Shown here: in pieces, positions 34,487 to 42,294 of the stretch
Position numbering within the stretch: the first letter of the stretch is position 1
How the letters are laid out: each line of letters begins with the position of its first letter
Assembly: GCA_016867265.1 (NCBI GenBank)
Contig: VGJW01000002.1
Location: 62,001 to 126,000 of the forward strand
Reading direction: 5' to 3'
DNA: 64,000 bases
DNA from: Candidatus Tanganyikabacteria bacterium
GTDB taxonomy: Bacteria; Cyanobacteriota; Sericytochromatia; S15B-MN24; VGJW01
Notes under the pieces: model-generated
The model's input: only the letters and a program-made list of their open reading frames with translations
Told to the model about the DNA's origin: nothing
Databases searched by the model: none
Translations under genes and position numbers: made by a program

Positions 34487-35122
34487 TCATGTTCCCCGGT
34501 GGCCCGATTGCATCAGCAGCAGGATCGCGCAGGCCCCGAGGCCAAGCAGCATCGGCGCCCAGGTCCAACCCGGCTCGCGCCGCGTCGGGATCGGCGTGGT
34601 CGTCAGACCGTCGTGCCCGCAACCGGCGCAGCGTGCCTCGGCCATGATCCAGTGGGTGCCGCATAAGGATCGCAGGCATTCGGGGCGGATGCACGCCAGC
34701 GGTTGTTCGCGGCATCCCGGCACCGCGCACCGGCCCAGCTGCACGGCCTGCCGTTCCCTGACGAGGCGAAACAGGTGGTACCCCGGTGTCGCGCGAACCT
34801 GCGATGCCCGCCATGTCCCCATCGCGACCCCGAGGGCCCAGCCCATGGCGGCGAGGCAGCCCCTCTGCACGTCACAGGGGGGTACGGCGCCGGCGACGGC
34901 CGCGACCGGCAGTCCCCCGAGTCCCAGCCACCATGCGGCATTTGCCGTCGCCCAAGAGGCGGCGTCCTGCCGTCTTGCCCGCCACGCCAGCGTCGTGGCG
35001 AGGGCGCCAGCCCAACCCAGGAAGGGGGCCACGACCACGACTTCCGGGGCGGCGTGCGTGGCCATCCCGAGGACGGCCACGGCCACGAGCGCCGTCAGGC
35101 TGGTTCGGGAGCGCGGCTTCAC
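34487..35122 (-). CDS. Polytopic membrane protein with Cys/His zinc-finger-like loop
   Basis: A 211-residue protein with four hydrophobic helices (about 9-22, 29-47, 62-80, 90-104), a soluble loop, and a final helix (about 188-204). The loop holds C132, C137, C144, C149, C154, H157, C165 and C168. The part C-x2-H-x7-C-x2-C (CGTHWIMAEARCAGC) is the spacing of B-box type treble-clef zinc fingers; the set as a whole could bind two zinc ions. In an operon with E1, E2 and Ubl, a membrane protein with a cross-brace-like zinc module is an obvious candidate for an E3-like adaptor, but this is inference. The GTG at 35122 overlaps the E1 stop (GTGA). Confidence 0.75.
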   Translation of the reverse strand: MKPRSRTSLTALVAVAVLGMATHAAPEVVVVAPFLGWAGALATTLAWRARRQDAASWATANAAWWLGLGGLPVAAVAGAVPPCDVQRGCLAAMGWALGVAMGTWRASQVRATPGYHLFRLVRERQAVQLGRCAVPGCREQPLACIRPECLRSLCGTHWIMAEARCAGCGHDGLTTTPIPTRREPGWTWAPMLLGLGACAILLLMQSGHRGT

Positions 35123-36276
35123 GGAAGGGCTTGCTCGACCAGGCCGGGCCAAGTCACCAGCCACTCGGCGGCAGGGGTGAACCAGCGCAGCCCGACGTGC
35201 GGCGGCATCCCCAGGGCCTCGGGGGTTCGTGAACCGAGAGGATGGCCGGCAGGCAGATGACGCAGGCTTTCGGCGTGAGGATCGGGCGTGTCGCAGGCCG
35301 GACAACGCGCCGGTACCTCGGCGGCCCAGCGCCAGTCCGAGGCAGCTCCGCAGGAAGGACAGCCCGAATGCCTTACGAGGTGCCCCTCGACGCCGACGAT
35401 GCCGTCGTTGCCCAGCGCCTCTGCCAACGCGGCGAAGGACCACCTATGGACCGGGCCGTCGACAGGCAGGATCCGAGGGGGCGCATGCCATGGGCACCCG
35501 GGACGCGCATTCCTGCGCCTGAGCGCATGTACCGCCGGGCCGCGCAGGCTCCAATGGGTGTAACTCCCCCACGCAGGAGGCAGGTCGGGGGCCGGCAAGC
35601 CATGGACCGCATGCAGTACGGAAAGCGTCTCGAGCGCCATCAGGCCACCCAGGATCGAAGCCGTCATGGGCGTAGAAGGCACCCCGTCGGCCTCCGCGGC
35701 CTTGGTCCCGGCAGCCGCGCAGCCTCCCCGGGGCAGCTCCTCGGCCAGCAGCCGGTCGCCGGTGCCGGGCGGCAGGTGGCATTCGAGGCACGGTCCTTCC
35801 ACGCCCGGATGCGTGGTCAGCGTCACCTTGAAGAGGTCGGCTGCATCGCCGAGGCCTCCTTGGATCCAGGGGATGCCGGCCACGCGGCAGAGGCGCCCGA
35901 GCCGGACCTGGGCGGCCAAGCTGTCGAGGGCGCCGACGGCCACGTGGGCTCGGGCCAGCAGCGCGGGAGACAGCACGGCCACATCCAGCTTGAGGGGGTG
36001 GACCGCCGTGTCCGGGGCGAGTTCCCGGAGGGTCCGGGCTGCGGCCGTGACCTTGGCCTCGCCCGCCTGTTCGGCGCGAAAGAGCACGGACCGTGTCAGG
36101 TTATGGACGGCGACGGTGTCCCGATCGACCAGCACGATGCGGCCGACACCCATGAGGGCCAGGTTCTTCAGGACCTCGTTGCCGACGGCGCCGACGCCGG
36201 CGAGCAGGACGGTCGACTCGGCCAAGGCTGCGCGGTTCCACCACGGAATGGCCTCGAGGCGCACGAAACGGCTCAT
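35119..36276 (-). CDS. E1-like (ThiF/MoeB-fold) Ubl-activating enzyme with zinc ribbon
   Basis: A 385-residue adenylating enzyme. The nucleotide-binding loop is GVGAVGNEVLKNLALMGVG (27 onward), followed by acidic strand end VDRDTV (Asp51/53), NLTRS with Arg62, Lys75, and Asp118 in GALDS, all landmarks of the E1 family. CLEC (163-166) and CPSC/CPAC (306-328) form zinc-binding pairs. Cys186 in GGCAAAG, followed by PSTPMTASILGGLMALETL, sits where MoeB/ThiF and E1 enzymes carry the reactive Cys. It has one adenylation domain, unlike fused eukaryotic E1s. The ATG at 36276 follows GGGGGA by 6 bases and overlaps the vWA stop (ATGA). It should adenylate the Ubl for transfer to E2. Confidence 0.9.
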   Translation of the reverse strand: MSRFVRLEAIPWWNRAALAESTVLLAGVGAVGNEVLKNLALMGVGRIVLVDRDTVAVHNLTRSVLFRAEQAGEAKVTAAARTLRELAPDTAVHPLKLDVAVLSPALLARAHVAVGALDSLAAQVRLGRLCRVAGIPWIQGGLGDAADLFKVTLTTHPGVEGPCLECHLPPGTGDRLLAEELPRGGCAAAGTKAAEADGVPSTPMTASILGGLMALETLSVLHAVHGLPAPDLPPAWGSYTHWSLRGPAVHALRRRNARPGCPWHAPPRILPVDGPVHRWSFAALAEALGNDGIVGVEGHLVRHSGCPSCGAASDWRWAAEVPARCPACDTPDPHAESLRHLPAGHPLGSRTPEALGMPPHVGLRWFTPAAEWLVTWPGLVEQALP

Positions 36277-38426
36277 TCGGCGTCCCCCTTCAGGTAAGCC
36301 TGCCAGAGGGCGAGCGCTTCGGCGCGCATCGGTGGCGGGTGGACTGCAGGAGCCAGGAGTCGCTCGGTCCTGCGCCAGGCATAGGGCAGTCCGAGACCGC
36401 CGAAGGCCAGCAGGATCGCCATCGGCAGCCAGATTGCCAGTCTCATGGCCGGCGTGCCCGGCAGGGGCGGGACCATCCCGCCGCTGAGGTGGCCCGTGCC
36501 CGTGGCGCCGGTACCTGCAAGCGTTACGGCCAAGGCATGCGTGTAGGGATCGGGGACACGGCGGCCCAACGACAGTTCCAGCCCGTAGCTGCCCCGAATG
36601 GCACGCAGGACACGGCCCCACGCGTCATCCATCGCCCTCGGGTCCGGAGCCAGTTGGAAAATGCCCCCCCCCTCGCCTGCGAGCCTGCGCATGCCCGGCA
36701 CGTCGACCCAGTCCCGGCTACCCCGCGGGGCTGTCGTGCTCCCGTAGGCGATGGCGTGCAGCGGACAGCCGATCCGGCGTGCTTGGGCGATGAGGGTCCC
36801 GGACGTGGGGGCGCCCGGGACGTTGTGTGCACCGTCTGTCAGCGCCACAAGCGCGAGCCGCAGGCCCGGATCCGCCCTGTGGTGATCTTCGAGTTCCTTC
36901 AGGGCACGTGCCACGGCACCCCTCAGGTTGGTGGTCCCGGCTCCCCAGCGCGCAGGTTCGATGGCCGAGATGGCGCGCTCGAGGCGATCGCGATCGCTGG
37001 TGGGTGCCTGGACCTCTATTGCCTGATCGAAGGACACCACCATGACCTGATCCAGCGGGTCGAGGCGGCGCACGAAGGCCCGGGCGGCCTCCCTCACGAC
37101 TTGCATGCGGCTGCCGAGGCCGTGGCGACCGGCCGATGCCAGCATGCTTCCCGATCGGTCGAGGACCAGGGCCACGCAAACGGGCTGTCGGGACACTTCC
37201 CCCGTACCTGCGGCCAGCACCGGGACAGGCTGTCCGTCGAGCGTTGCCCGGAAGGCCTGCGGCGTCAGGCCCTCGACAGGCTCGTCGCCACGCAGCACGA
37301 GGACCGTCGCCCGTGCGCGCCAGCGACCCGCGCCATCGCGCACCGGCAGGACGGCCGTTTGCTGGATGCGGAGGCTGACAGGGCCCCCCGCCGCCTCTGC
37401 CAAGTCCGCAGGCACGCCCGTCGTCGCCATGGCGAGCAGGCCGGCGAGCGCGATCTTGCCAGGACGGGTGACAAGGCGTTGCAGCCGTTCGAGGCTGACA
37501 TGCAGATGGGTGCCCTCGCCCAGCCGCAGGACCTCGCCATCCCTGAGTTCGACCGCATGGCCGGGCGTCAGGCGGTGGAAGGTCACGTCCGTCAGCAGGG
37601 ACAGTTCTTCCGTCCGCAGGGGGCGATCGGAGCGGTCGACGCGGGCCTGGCCGAGGGGGCGCACCCGCAGGATGGCCCCTTGGCGCTCGAGTTCGAGGTG
37701 GCGGGCCTGGATGCCGGGATCTCCCGTCAGTGTCCACGTGGCCTTGAGGCTGCCGAGGGTTTCCCGGGTCGCGATGCTGCCCACGTCGAAGGCGAGGCCC
37801 AGTTGCTTGCCGAGCGGGGAAGTAAGCACGACGAGGCGCGCGCGACGCGTCAATACCTGAGCCAGGCCCATGCCGGCCCCAAGGCAACCGCCCAGCACGG
37901 CGAGGCCGACGGTCGTGACCAGCACCGCACCCCCGGGCGTTCCCGAAATCGGACCTGCCCAGTCCGGGGCGCGCTCGATGACGATGCCGCCCAGCAGTCC
38001 CCCTGCGGCAGCACCGAGACCCGCGGTCACGGCGCGACGACCCGATGCGGCCTTGAAGCCCTCAGTCAGGCCGGTGGCCAGGCCGAACAGCCCCCATGAG
38101 AGCCCCCGGGCCCAAGGCGCATGCCCCAGCCAGCCATAGGCGGCCGTGGCCAGGAGCAAGCCCACCGTCCCGAAGACCAGGCCCGCGGCAGCCCCGCGCA
38201 GGGCGGCAGGAAGCCAGCGCAAGGGCGTTCGTACCAGTGCCGCGTCCAGCAGCAGGATCTCGAGGATGGCGAGGCCGCCACCCAGACCTGCTCCGAGCAT
38301 CCCGCCCTGCATGGCGGCCCGTGCACGTTCCGAGGTCAAGGTCAGCCACGCGGCGCACTCGGCTGCCGATTGCCAGCCCAGGATGCAGAGGGCGCCCGCC
38401 CAGAGGGCAAGCTGGACGATCGTCAC
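36273..38426 (-). CDS. Polytopic membrane protein with FHA-like and von Willebrand factor A domains
   Basis: A 717-residue protein. About six hydrophobic helices (residues 5-190) are followed by an FHA-like beta domain (about 200-310; ARHLELERQG and AVELRDGEVLRLG resemble FHA strands), another hydrophobic segment (324-338), a beta region, and a vWA domain (about 413-600). The MIDAS metal site is complete: D423-x-S425-x-S427 (DRSGSM), T499 and D531 (LTDGAHN). One more helix lies near the C-terminus, so vWA and FHA may be on opposite membrane faces. vWA proteins often partner AAA ATPases, and the AAA gene is directly upstream with a GTGA overlap at 38423-38426. Probably a scaffold or substrate sensor. 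Confidence 0.85.
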   Translation of the reverse strand: MTIVQLALWAGALCILGWQSAAECAAWLTLTSERARAAMQGGMLGAGLGGGLAILEILLLDAALVRTPLRWLPAALRGAAAGLVFGTVGLLLATAAYGWLGHAPWARGLSWGLFGLATGLTEGFKAASGRRAVTAGLGAAAGGLLGGIVIERAPDWAGPISGTPGGAVLVTTVGLAVLGGCLGAGMGLAQVLTRRARLVVLTSPLGKQLGLAFDVGSIATRETLGSLKATWTLTGDPGIQARHLELERQGAILRVRPLGQARVDRSDRPLRTEELSLLTDVTFHRLTPGHAVELRDGEVLRLGEGTHLHVSLERLQRLVTRPGKIALAGLLAMATTGVPADLAEAAGGPVSLRIQQTAVLPVRDGAGRWRARATVLVLRGDEPVEGLTPQAFRATLDGQPVPVLAAGTGEVSRQPVCVALVLDRSGSMLASAGRHGLGSRMQVVREAARAFVRRLDPLDQVMVVSFDQAIEVQAPTSDRDRLERAISAIEPARWGAGTTNLRGAVARALKELEDHHRADPGLRLALVALTDGAHNVPGAPTSGTLIAQARRIGCPLHAIAYGSTTAPRGSRDWVDVPGMRRLAGEGGGIFQLAPDPRAMDDAWGRVLRAIRGSYGLELSLGRRVPDPYTHALAVTLAGTGATGTGHLSGGMVPPLPGTPAMRLAIWLPMAILLAFGGLGLPYAWRRTERLLAPAVHPPPMRAEALALWQAYLKGDAE

Positions 38427-40288
38427 GTGGCCAACCTGGCCAGGGCCCGCTCGAGCGGCGCATTGCTGCGCTCCTGCTTGCAGGCCTCGACCAGTTCGGC
38501 GAGATGCGCCGGGAGCTGCCGGGGCAACATCGAGTAGAAGTTGGCCGCGATGAGCGCCCGCAACGCCTGCTCCTCGTAGATGACGGGATTGTGGTTCGGC
38601 TTGTGGTCCTCGAGCGCACGGACGAGGCCGTCCTGAACGATGATGTTGTCCGCGGCCAACTCGGCAGCCCGACGGACGATGACTTCGAGGCCCGCACCAG
38701 TCAGGCCGTCCGTTCGCGCCGCGATCGCGGCGAGGTCGACCGTATCCGCGAAGCGGGTGCCGATCCGGCCGGCGAGCGAGGCGAGGACGGCCACGCGCTC
38801 CTCGTGGTCCGGGGCCAGGATCGGGACGACACGGTCGAATCGTCGCAGCATGGCTGCGTCCAGATAGTCGGGGCGGTTGGTGGCGGCGACCCACAACACC
38901 CGGCCGCGATGACGGTTGTCTCCCATGAACTCGAGCAGTTTGCCGAAGATGCGCTTGTCGGTGTCGCCCCCGGCCCCGGCGGAGGGGCCGCCCCGGCTGC
39001 CCAGCGCCTGGTCGATCTCGTCGACAAAGACGAGTACCGGGGCGAGTGCGACCAACAGGTCGAGGACCTTGGTCAGGTTGCGCTCGCTCTCGCCCACCCA
39101 CATGCTGCGGATGTCCTGCAGCTTGACCATGTTGAGCTGGCTGCCGTGGGCGAGAGCCTCCGCGAGAATGGTCTTGCCGGTACCCGGAGGTCCGGCGAGC
39201 AGGATGCCCCTCGGCACCAGGGCGAGCGCCCGCTCCAGCGCCGCGGGATCGGCATCGGTCTGCCCGGCGCGGGCATTCAGATCGAGGTAGGACCGGATGC
39301 TCGCGATCTTGTCGCTCAGGTAGGCCTTGACGTGGGCAAGGCCGCCAATGGCCTCCAGGCCATGTCGGGTCTCGACGACTTGCAGCAGGCCGTGACTCTC
39401 GAGCCGGATGAGCTCGCGTTTGCGTTCGGTGACGAGGTCTTGCCCCACGGGACGGCCGGTGGCCGCTGCCAGACGCAGGGTGTTGAGCACGTCGCGCAGC
39501 GAGAAGCCGACGGTATGGCCCGCGAGGTCCGTCGGCGCAAAGTCGGGCAGCCATGTGAGCCGGCCGAAGTGGGCATCGGCGAGCACGTGGCTGATGTAGG
39601 CCCTGCGGGCCGGCGCATCGGGCAGGGGCACCTGCAGGGAAACCGTGCCGCTGTTGGCGCCCTGGACGGCTGATGCAACCTGACCGTGCTCGGCGGCCAG
39701 CATGATGATCAGGTGGCCGTGGTCGGCAATCTCTCCGTCCAAGGCCCAGCGTTGCAAGGTCTCGATGGCCAGCCAATGTTCACGGCCCCTGGCATCGGCC
39801 GGGGCCAGCTTGTCCACGTGGTCGAGAAGCAGGCACAGCTTCTGCCGTCCCTGCCGCATGGCGCGCTCCAAGGCCGGCAGGGCCTCGTCGGCAGGTTGTA
39901 GCGGGCTGCTGCGTCCCGCGCCCTGCAGGCGGCGGAAGTCGCGGTCGTCCGCCGTCGATGTCGTCGTCTCCCCGGCCGTTTCCCGAAAGCCCAGCAGCCC
40001 TCCGATGCCGGGGTCCCGGCCCAGCTCCTCGGCCCGGGCCATCCCGGTCGCGGGGAACCCGAGTCCGCGGGACAGGCTGTAGGTGACGATCAGGAACCGG
40101 TCGGCAAGCCGTTGGACCAAAAGGTCACGTACGGTCGTGATGCGGCCATCGGCCAGCACATGGTCCTGGATGTTGAAGTGCAGCAGGAACTGGTGTGCGG
40201 CCTTGGCGCGGTAGTGGTCGCTCAAGGCCCTGAACCACGACGGCAGGGCGGCAGGCGTGGTGGCGGACGCTTCGGTGGAATCGGACAT
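38423..40288 (-). CDS. AAA ATPase, Ycf46/Cdc48-like, with degenerate N-terminal AAA module
   Basis: A 621-residue ATPase leading the ubiquitin-like operon. The first ~300 residues look like an inactive AAA module: CLLLDHVDKLAP at a Walker B place, LIIMLAAEHGQV, and PLPDAPARRAYI, an arrangement seen in Ycf46-type proteins. The C-terminal module is complete: Walker A GPPGTGKT (366-373), Walker B VLVFVDEID (418-425), sensor Asn471 and arginine fingers in LRRFDR (482-485). GESERNLTKVL matches the pore-loop/second-region helix. The family unfolds or remodels proteins. The ATG at 40288 is 5-6 bases after AGAAGG. TerC lies 35 bases upstream. Confidence 0.88.
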   Translation of the reverse strand: MSDSTEASATTPAALPSWFRALSDHYRAKAAHQFLLHFNIQDHVLADGRITTVRDLLVQRLADRFLIVTYSLSRGLGFPATGMARAEELGRDPGIGGLLGFRETAGETTTSTADDRDFRRLQGAGRSSPLQPADEALPALERAMRQGRQKLCLLLDHVDKLAPADARGREHWLAIETLQRWALDGEIADHGHLIIMLAAEHGQVASAVQGANSGTVSLQVPLPDAPARRAYISHVLADAHFGRLTWLPDFAPTDLAGHTVGFSLRDVLNTLRLAAATGRPVGQDLVTERKRELIRLESHGLLQVVETRHGLEAIGGLAHVKAYLSDKIASIRSYLDLNARAGQTDADPAALERALALVPRGILLAGPPGTGKTILAEALAHGSQLNMVKLQDIRSMWVGESERNLTKVLDLLVALAPVLVFVDEIDQALGSRGGPSAGAGGDTDKRIFGKLLEFMGDNRHRGRVLWVAATNRPDYLDAAMLRRFDRVVPILAPDHEERVAVLASLAGRIGTRFADTVDLAAIAARTDGLTGAGLEVIVRRAAELAADNIIVQDGLVRALEDHKPNHNPVIYEEQALRALIAANFYSMLPRQLPAHLAELVEACKQERSNAPLERALARLAT

Positions 40289-40323
40289 GATGGCCTTCTC
40301 GGCCTATACCCGCTCCGGTCGTT

Positions 40324-41598
40324 TCAGGCCGGCAGGTAGGGGCCGGTGCCCCCCGGGTCCTTCGTCGTCGCGTCGCCGGCGATGGCCGACAGCAGGTCCA
40401 CGGGGGTGACGAGACCCGCCACCTGGCCGGCTTCGTCCACGAGCAGCACGAGGTTGCCCTCGGCACGACGGAGCACGTCGAGCAAGGTGAAGGCCTCTGC
40501 GGACGCGGGTGCCGTAAGGACGGGCAGGCTTCGGGCAACGGCCGCCAGGGACTGCCCGGATGCCATTTCGGCCAGCGCTTCCTTGGCACGCACCACGCCA
40601 AGGGGGCGATCGAGGCTGCCGTCGCCGACCGGCAGCAGGCCATGGGGTGCCGACAGCAGGCGTTCCCGGATCTCGGCGGGTGTCCGGGTCGCGTCGAGCC
40701 AGACGATGCGGGCGCGCGGCGTGGCCCACGCCGTCACGGGACGGTCGGCGAGTGCCAGAACGCCTGAGACCAGCTGCCGCTCGGGGTCGGCGAAGCCGGC
40801 TTCACCTGTCGCTTGCGGCGGACCATCGCCCAGCAGGCGCAGGATGCGCTCCGTCGTCCGCAACCGGAAGGGGCGCGCGGTCTCTGCCTTGCTCGCCTTC
40901 CGGTGGCGCACCTGGTTGAAGGTCTCGATCAGGATGGAGAAGCCTATCGCCGCGTACAGGTAGCCCTTGGGGACGTGGACGTGGAAGCCCTCGGCAATCA
41001 GGCTGAAGCCGATCATGAGCAGGAAGGACAGGCAGAGCACCACCACGGTCGGATGATCGGTGACGAAGCGGGCGAGGGGCCGGGACGCGACCAGCATGAC
41101 GCCCATCGAGATGATGACGGCCGCGACCATCACGCTCAGGTTGTCCACCATGCCGACCGCCGTGATCACCGAGTCTATCGAGAAGACCAAGTCCAGCAGG
41201 ATGATCTGGGTGACCACGGTCCAGAAGGGCGCATAGGTCGTCGCCTTGCCCGGTTCGTGGCCGGCGCCCTCGAGGCGCTCATGCAATTCCATCGTGGCCT
41301 TGAAGGTCAGGAACAAGCCGCCTGCCAGGAGGATCAGGTCGCGACCCGACAGGGCGAAGCCGGCCAGCGTGACCAGAGGCGTCTTCAGGCCCACGATCCA
41401 CGAGATGCCGGCCAGCAGGCCGAGCCTGAGCACGAGCGCCAGAGAGAGGCCGATGGTCCGGGCCTTGTCCCGCTGGGAGGGATCCAGCTTGTCCGACAGG
41501 ATGGCGACGAAGACCAGATTGTCGATGCCGAGAACAATCTCGAGGACGACAAGGGCCAGAAGGCCTGCCAGCAAGGCAGGATCGAGAAGATGAGCCAT
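40324..41598 (-). CDS. TerC-family membrane protein with C-terminal CBS domains
   Basis: A 424-residue protein. Residues 1-250 contain 7-8 helices with the TerC signatures EIVLGIDNLVFVAIL and DLVFSIDSVITAVGM, whose Asp residues face the membrane interior. TerC proteins export Mn2+ or act at sites of secretion; the CBS-fused branch resembles YoaE. Residues about 300-424 form a CBS pair that may sense adenine nucleotides. The ATG at 41598 gives the family N-terminus (MAHLLDP); no good ribosome site is seen, and the frame extends upstream without support. It ends 35 bases before the AAA gene and may share its transcript. Confidence 0.88.
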   Translation of the reverse strand: MAHLLDPALLAGLLALVVLEIVLGIDNLVFVAILSDKLDPSQRDKARTIGLSLALVLRLGLLAGISWIVGLKTPLVTLAGFALSGRDLILLAGGLFLTFKATMELHERLEGAGHEPGKATTYAPFWTVVTQIILLDLVFSIDSVITAVGMVDNLSVMVAAVIISMGVMLVASRPLARFVTDHPTVVVLCLSFLLMIGFSLIAEGFHVHVPKGYLYAAIGFSILIETFNQVRHRKASKAETARPFRLRTTERILRLLGDGPPQATGEAGFADPERQLVSGVLALADRPVTAWATPRARIVWLDATRTPAEIRERLLSAPHGLLPVGDGSLDRPLGVVRAKEALAEMASGQSLAAVARSLPVLTAPASAEAFTLLDVLRRAEGNLVLLVDEAGQVAGLVTPVDLLSAIAGDATTKDPGGTGPYLPA

Positions 41599-41653
41599 GA
41601 CGTGGTGCCGTACGATTGGAGGGGGTGACGCAATAAGCGTACCACCCGGCTGG

Positions 41654-42220
41654 TCAGGCCTGAGTGCGAAGGCGCCCCGCGACCTCAATGAAGATCCAAG
41701 GGCCGGCAAAGAGCAGCGCGGGCGCCAGCATGGCGCCGAGCGTCGCTGCGCTTGCCGTGCCCAGCATGGCTCCGAGGGACGCCCCGGCCCACGTCAGCCC
41801 GGGGCCGGCGACCAGCAGGGCAAGGCCGAGGGCCAACTGCCCCTTGCCGCCCTTGCGCCCGGCCAGGATGTCGCCGGTGCCCACGACCACGTCATAGCCT
41901 CCGAAGAGGAGGGCAGGCAGCGACCCACCGGCCGTGGCGAGGGTAAGGCCCAGGGCCGGGCCACCCAACAGGAAGCCGAGCAGAGCCCCGGTGCTCGCCA
42001 GCACCGGGCCACCGATACCGGAAATCAGCAGCTGGGCCAGGCCTTCGAAGTCCTGCAGTCGCGCTGCGCGCGGTGGCTCCGCCTGCCGGGCGGGGCGGGC
42101 CGGGGGAGCGACACTTGCCGAGGAGAGCGTGACGCCGTCGTTCGGCCTGATTCGTGCCGGGCCGGGCATGGGGCGGGGCACCCGAAGGGCTGTCGTGACC
42201 GGTATGGCGGTTGCGTTCAT
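41654..42220 (-). CDS. Ala/Gly-rich membrane-associated protein, unknown
   Basis: A 188-residue protein. The first ~55 residues are Pro/Ala/Arg-rich and probably disordered. The remainder contains three to four hydrophobic, Gly-rich segments (LLISGIGGPVLASTGALLGF; GGSLPALLFGGYDVVV; LALGLALLVAGPGLTWAGAS; LGAMLAPALLFAGPWIFIEV). Layout resembles the protein at 19145-19687. The ATG at 42220 lacks a Shine-Dalgarno, so the start is uncertain. It sits between ppc and terC on the same strand. No family recognised. Confidence 0.55.
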   Translation of the reverse strand: MNATAIPVTTALRVPRPMPGPARIRPNDGVTLSSASVAPPARPARQAEPPRAARLQDFEGLAQLLISGIGGPVLASTGALLGFLLGGPALGLTLATAGGSLPALLFGGYDVVVGTGDILAGRKGGKGQLALGLALLVAGPGLTWAGASLGAMLGTASAATLGAMLAPALLFAGPWIFIEVAGRLRTQA

Positions 42221-42251
42221 GGCGATGTTATCGGCCCGGGGGTGAGGGTCC

Positions 42252-42294
42252 CGGCTTGTGCTTCGGTTAAGCCGAGGCTAAGTCTGCTTTAGCC
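42252..42294 (-). terminator. Tandem hairpins at the end of ppc
   Basis: GGCTAA (42276-42281) pairs with TTAGCC (42289-42294), which includes the ppc stop codon. CGGCTT (42252-42257) pairs with AAGCCG (42269-42274). The two stem-loops follow each other directly, without a T-run on the minus strand. They may end or protect the ppc transcript. Confidence 0.4.

Noticed and set aside
36277-36621. Longer start for the E1-like protein
   Set aside because: The ATG at 36276 has a good Shine-Dalgarno and begins the conserved fold; upstream translation overlaps the vWA gene.
38427-39776. N-terminal extension of the vWA protein to 39776
   Set aside because: That part lies in another frame of the AAA gene and is Arg/Pro-rich noise; the GTG at 38426 overlaps the AAA stop.
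31717-40288. Classification of the Ubl operon as a phage-defence island (Bil or CBASS type)
   Set aside because: No cyclase, effector nuclease or mobile element is nearby, and flanking genes are housekeeping; the role is left open.
41599-41653. Manganese (yybP-ykoY) riboswitch before terC
   Set aside because: Only 55 bases separate it from the upstream gene, and the characteristic loop sequences are not visible.
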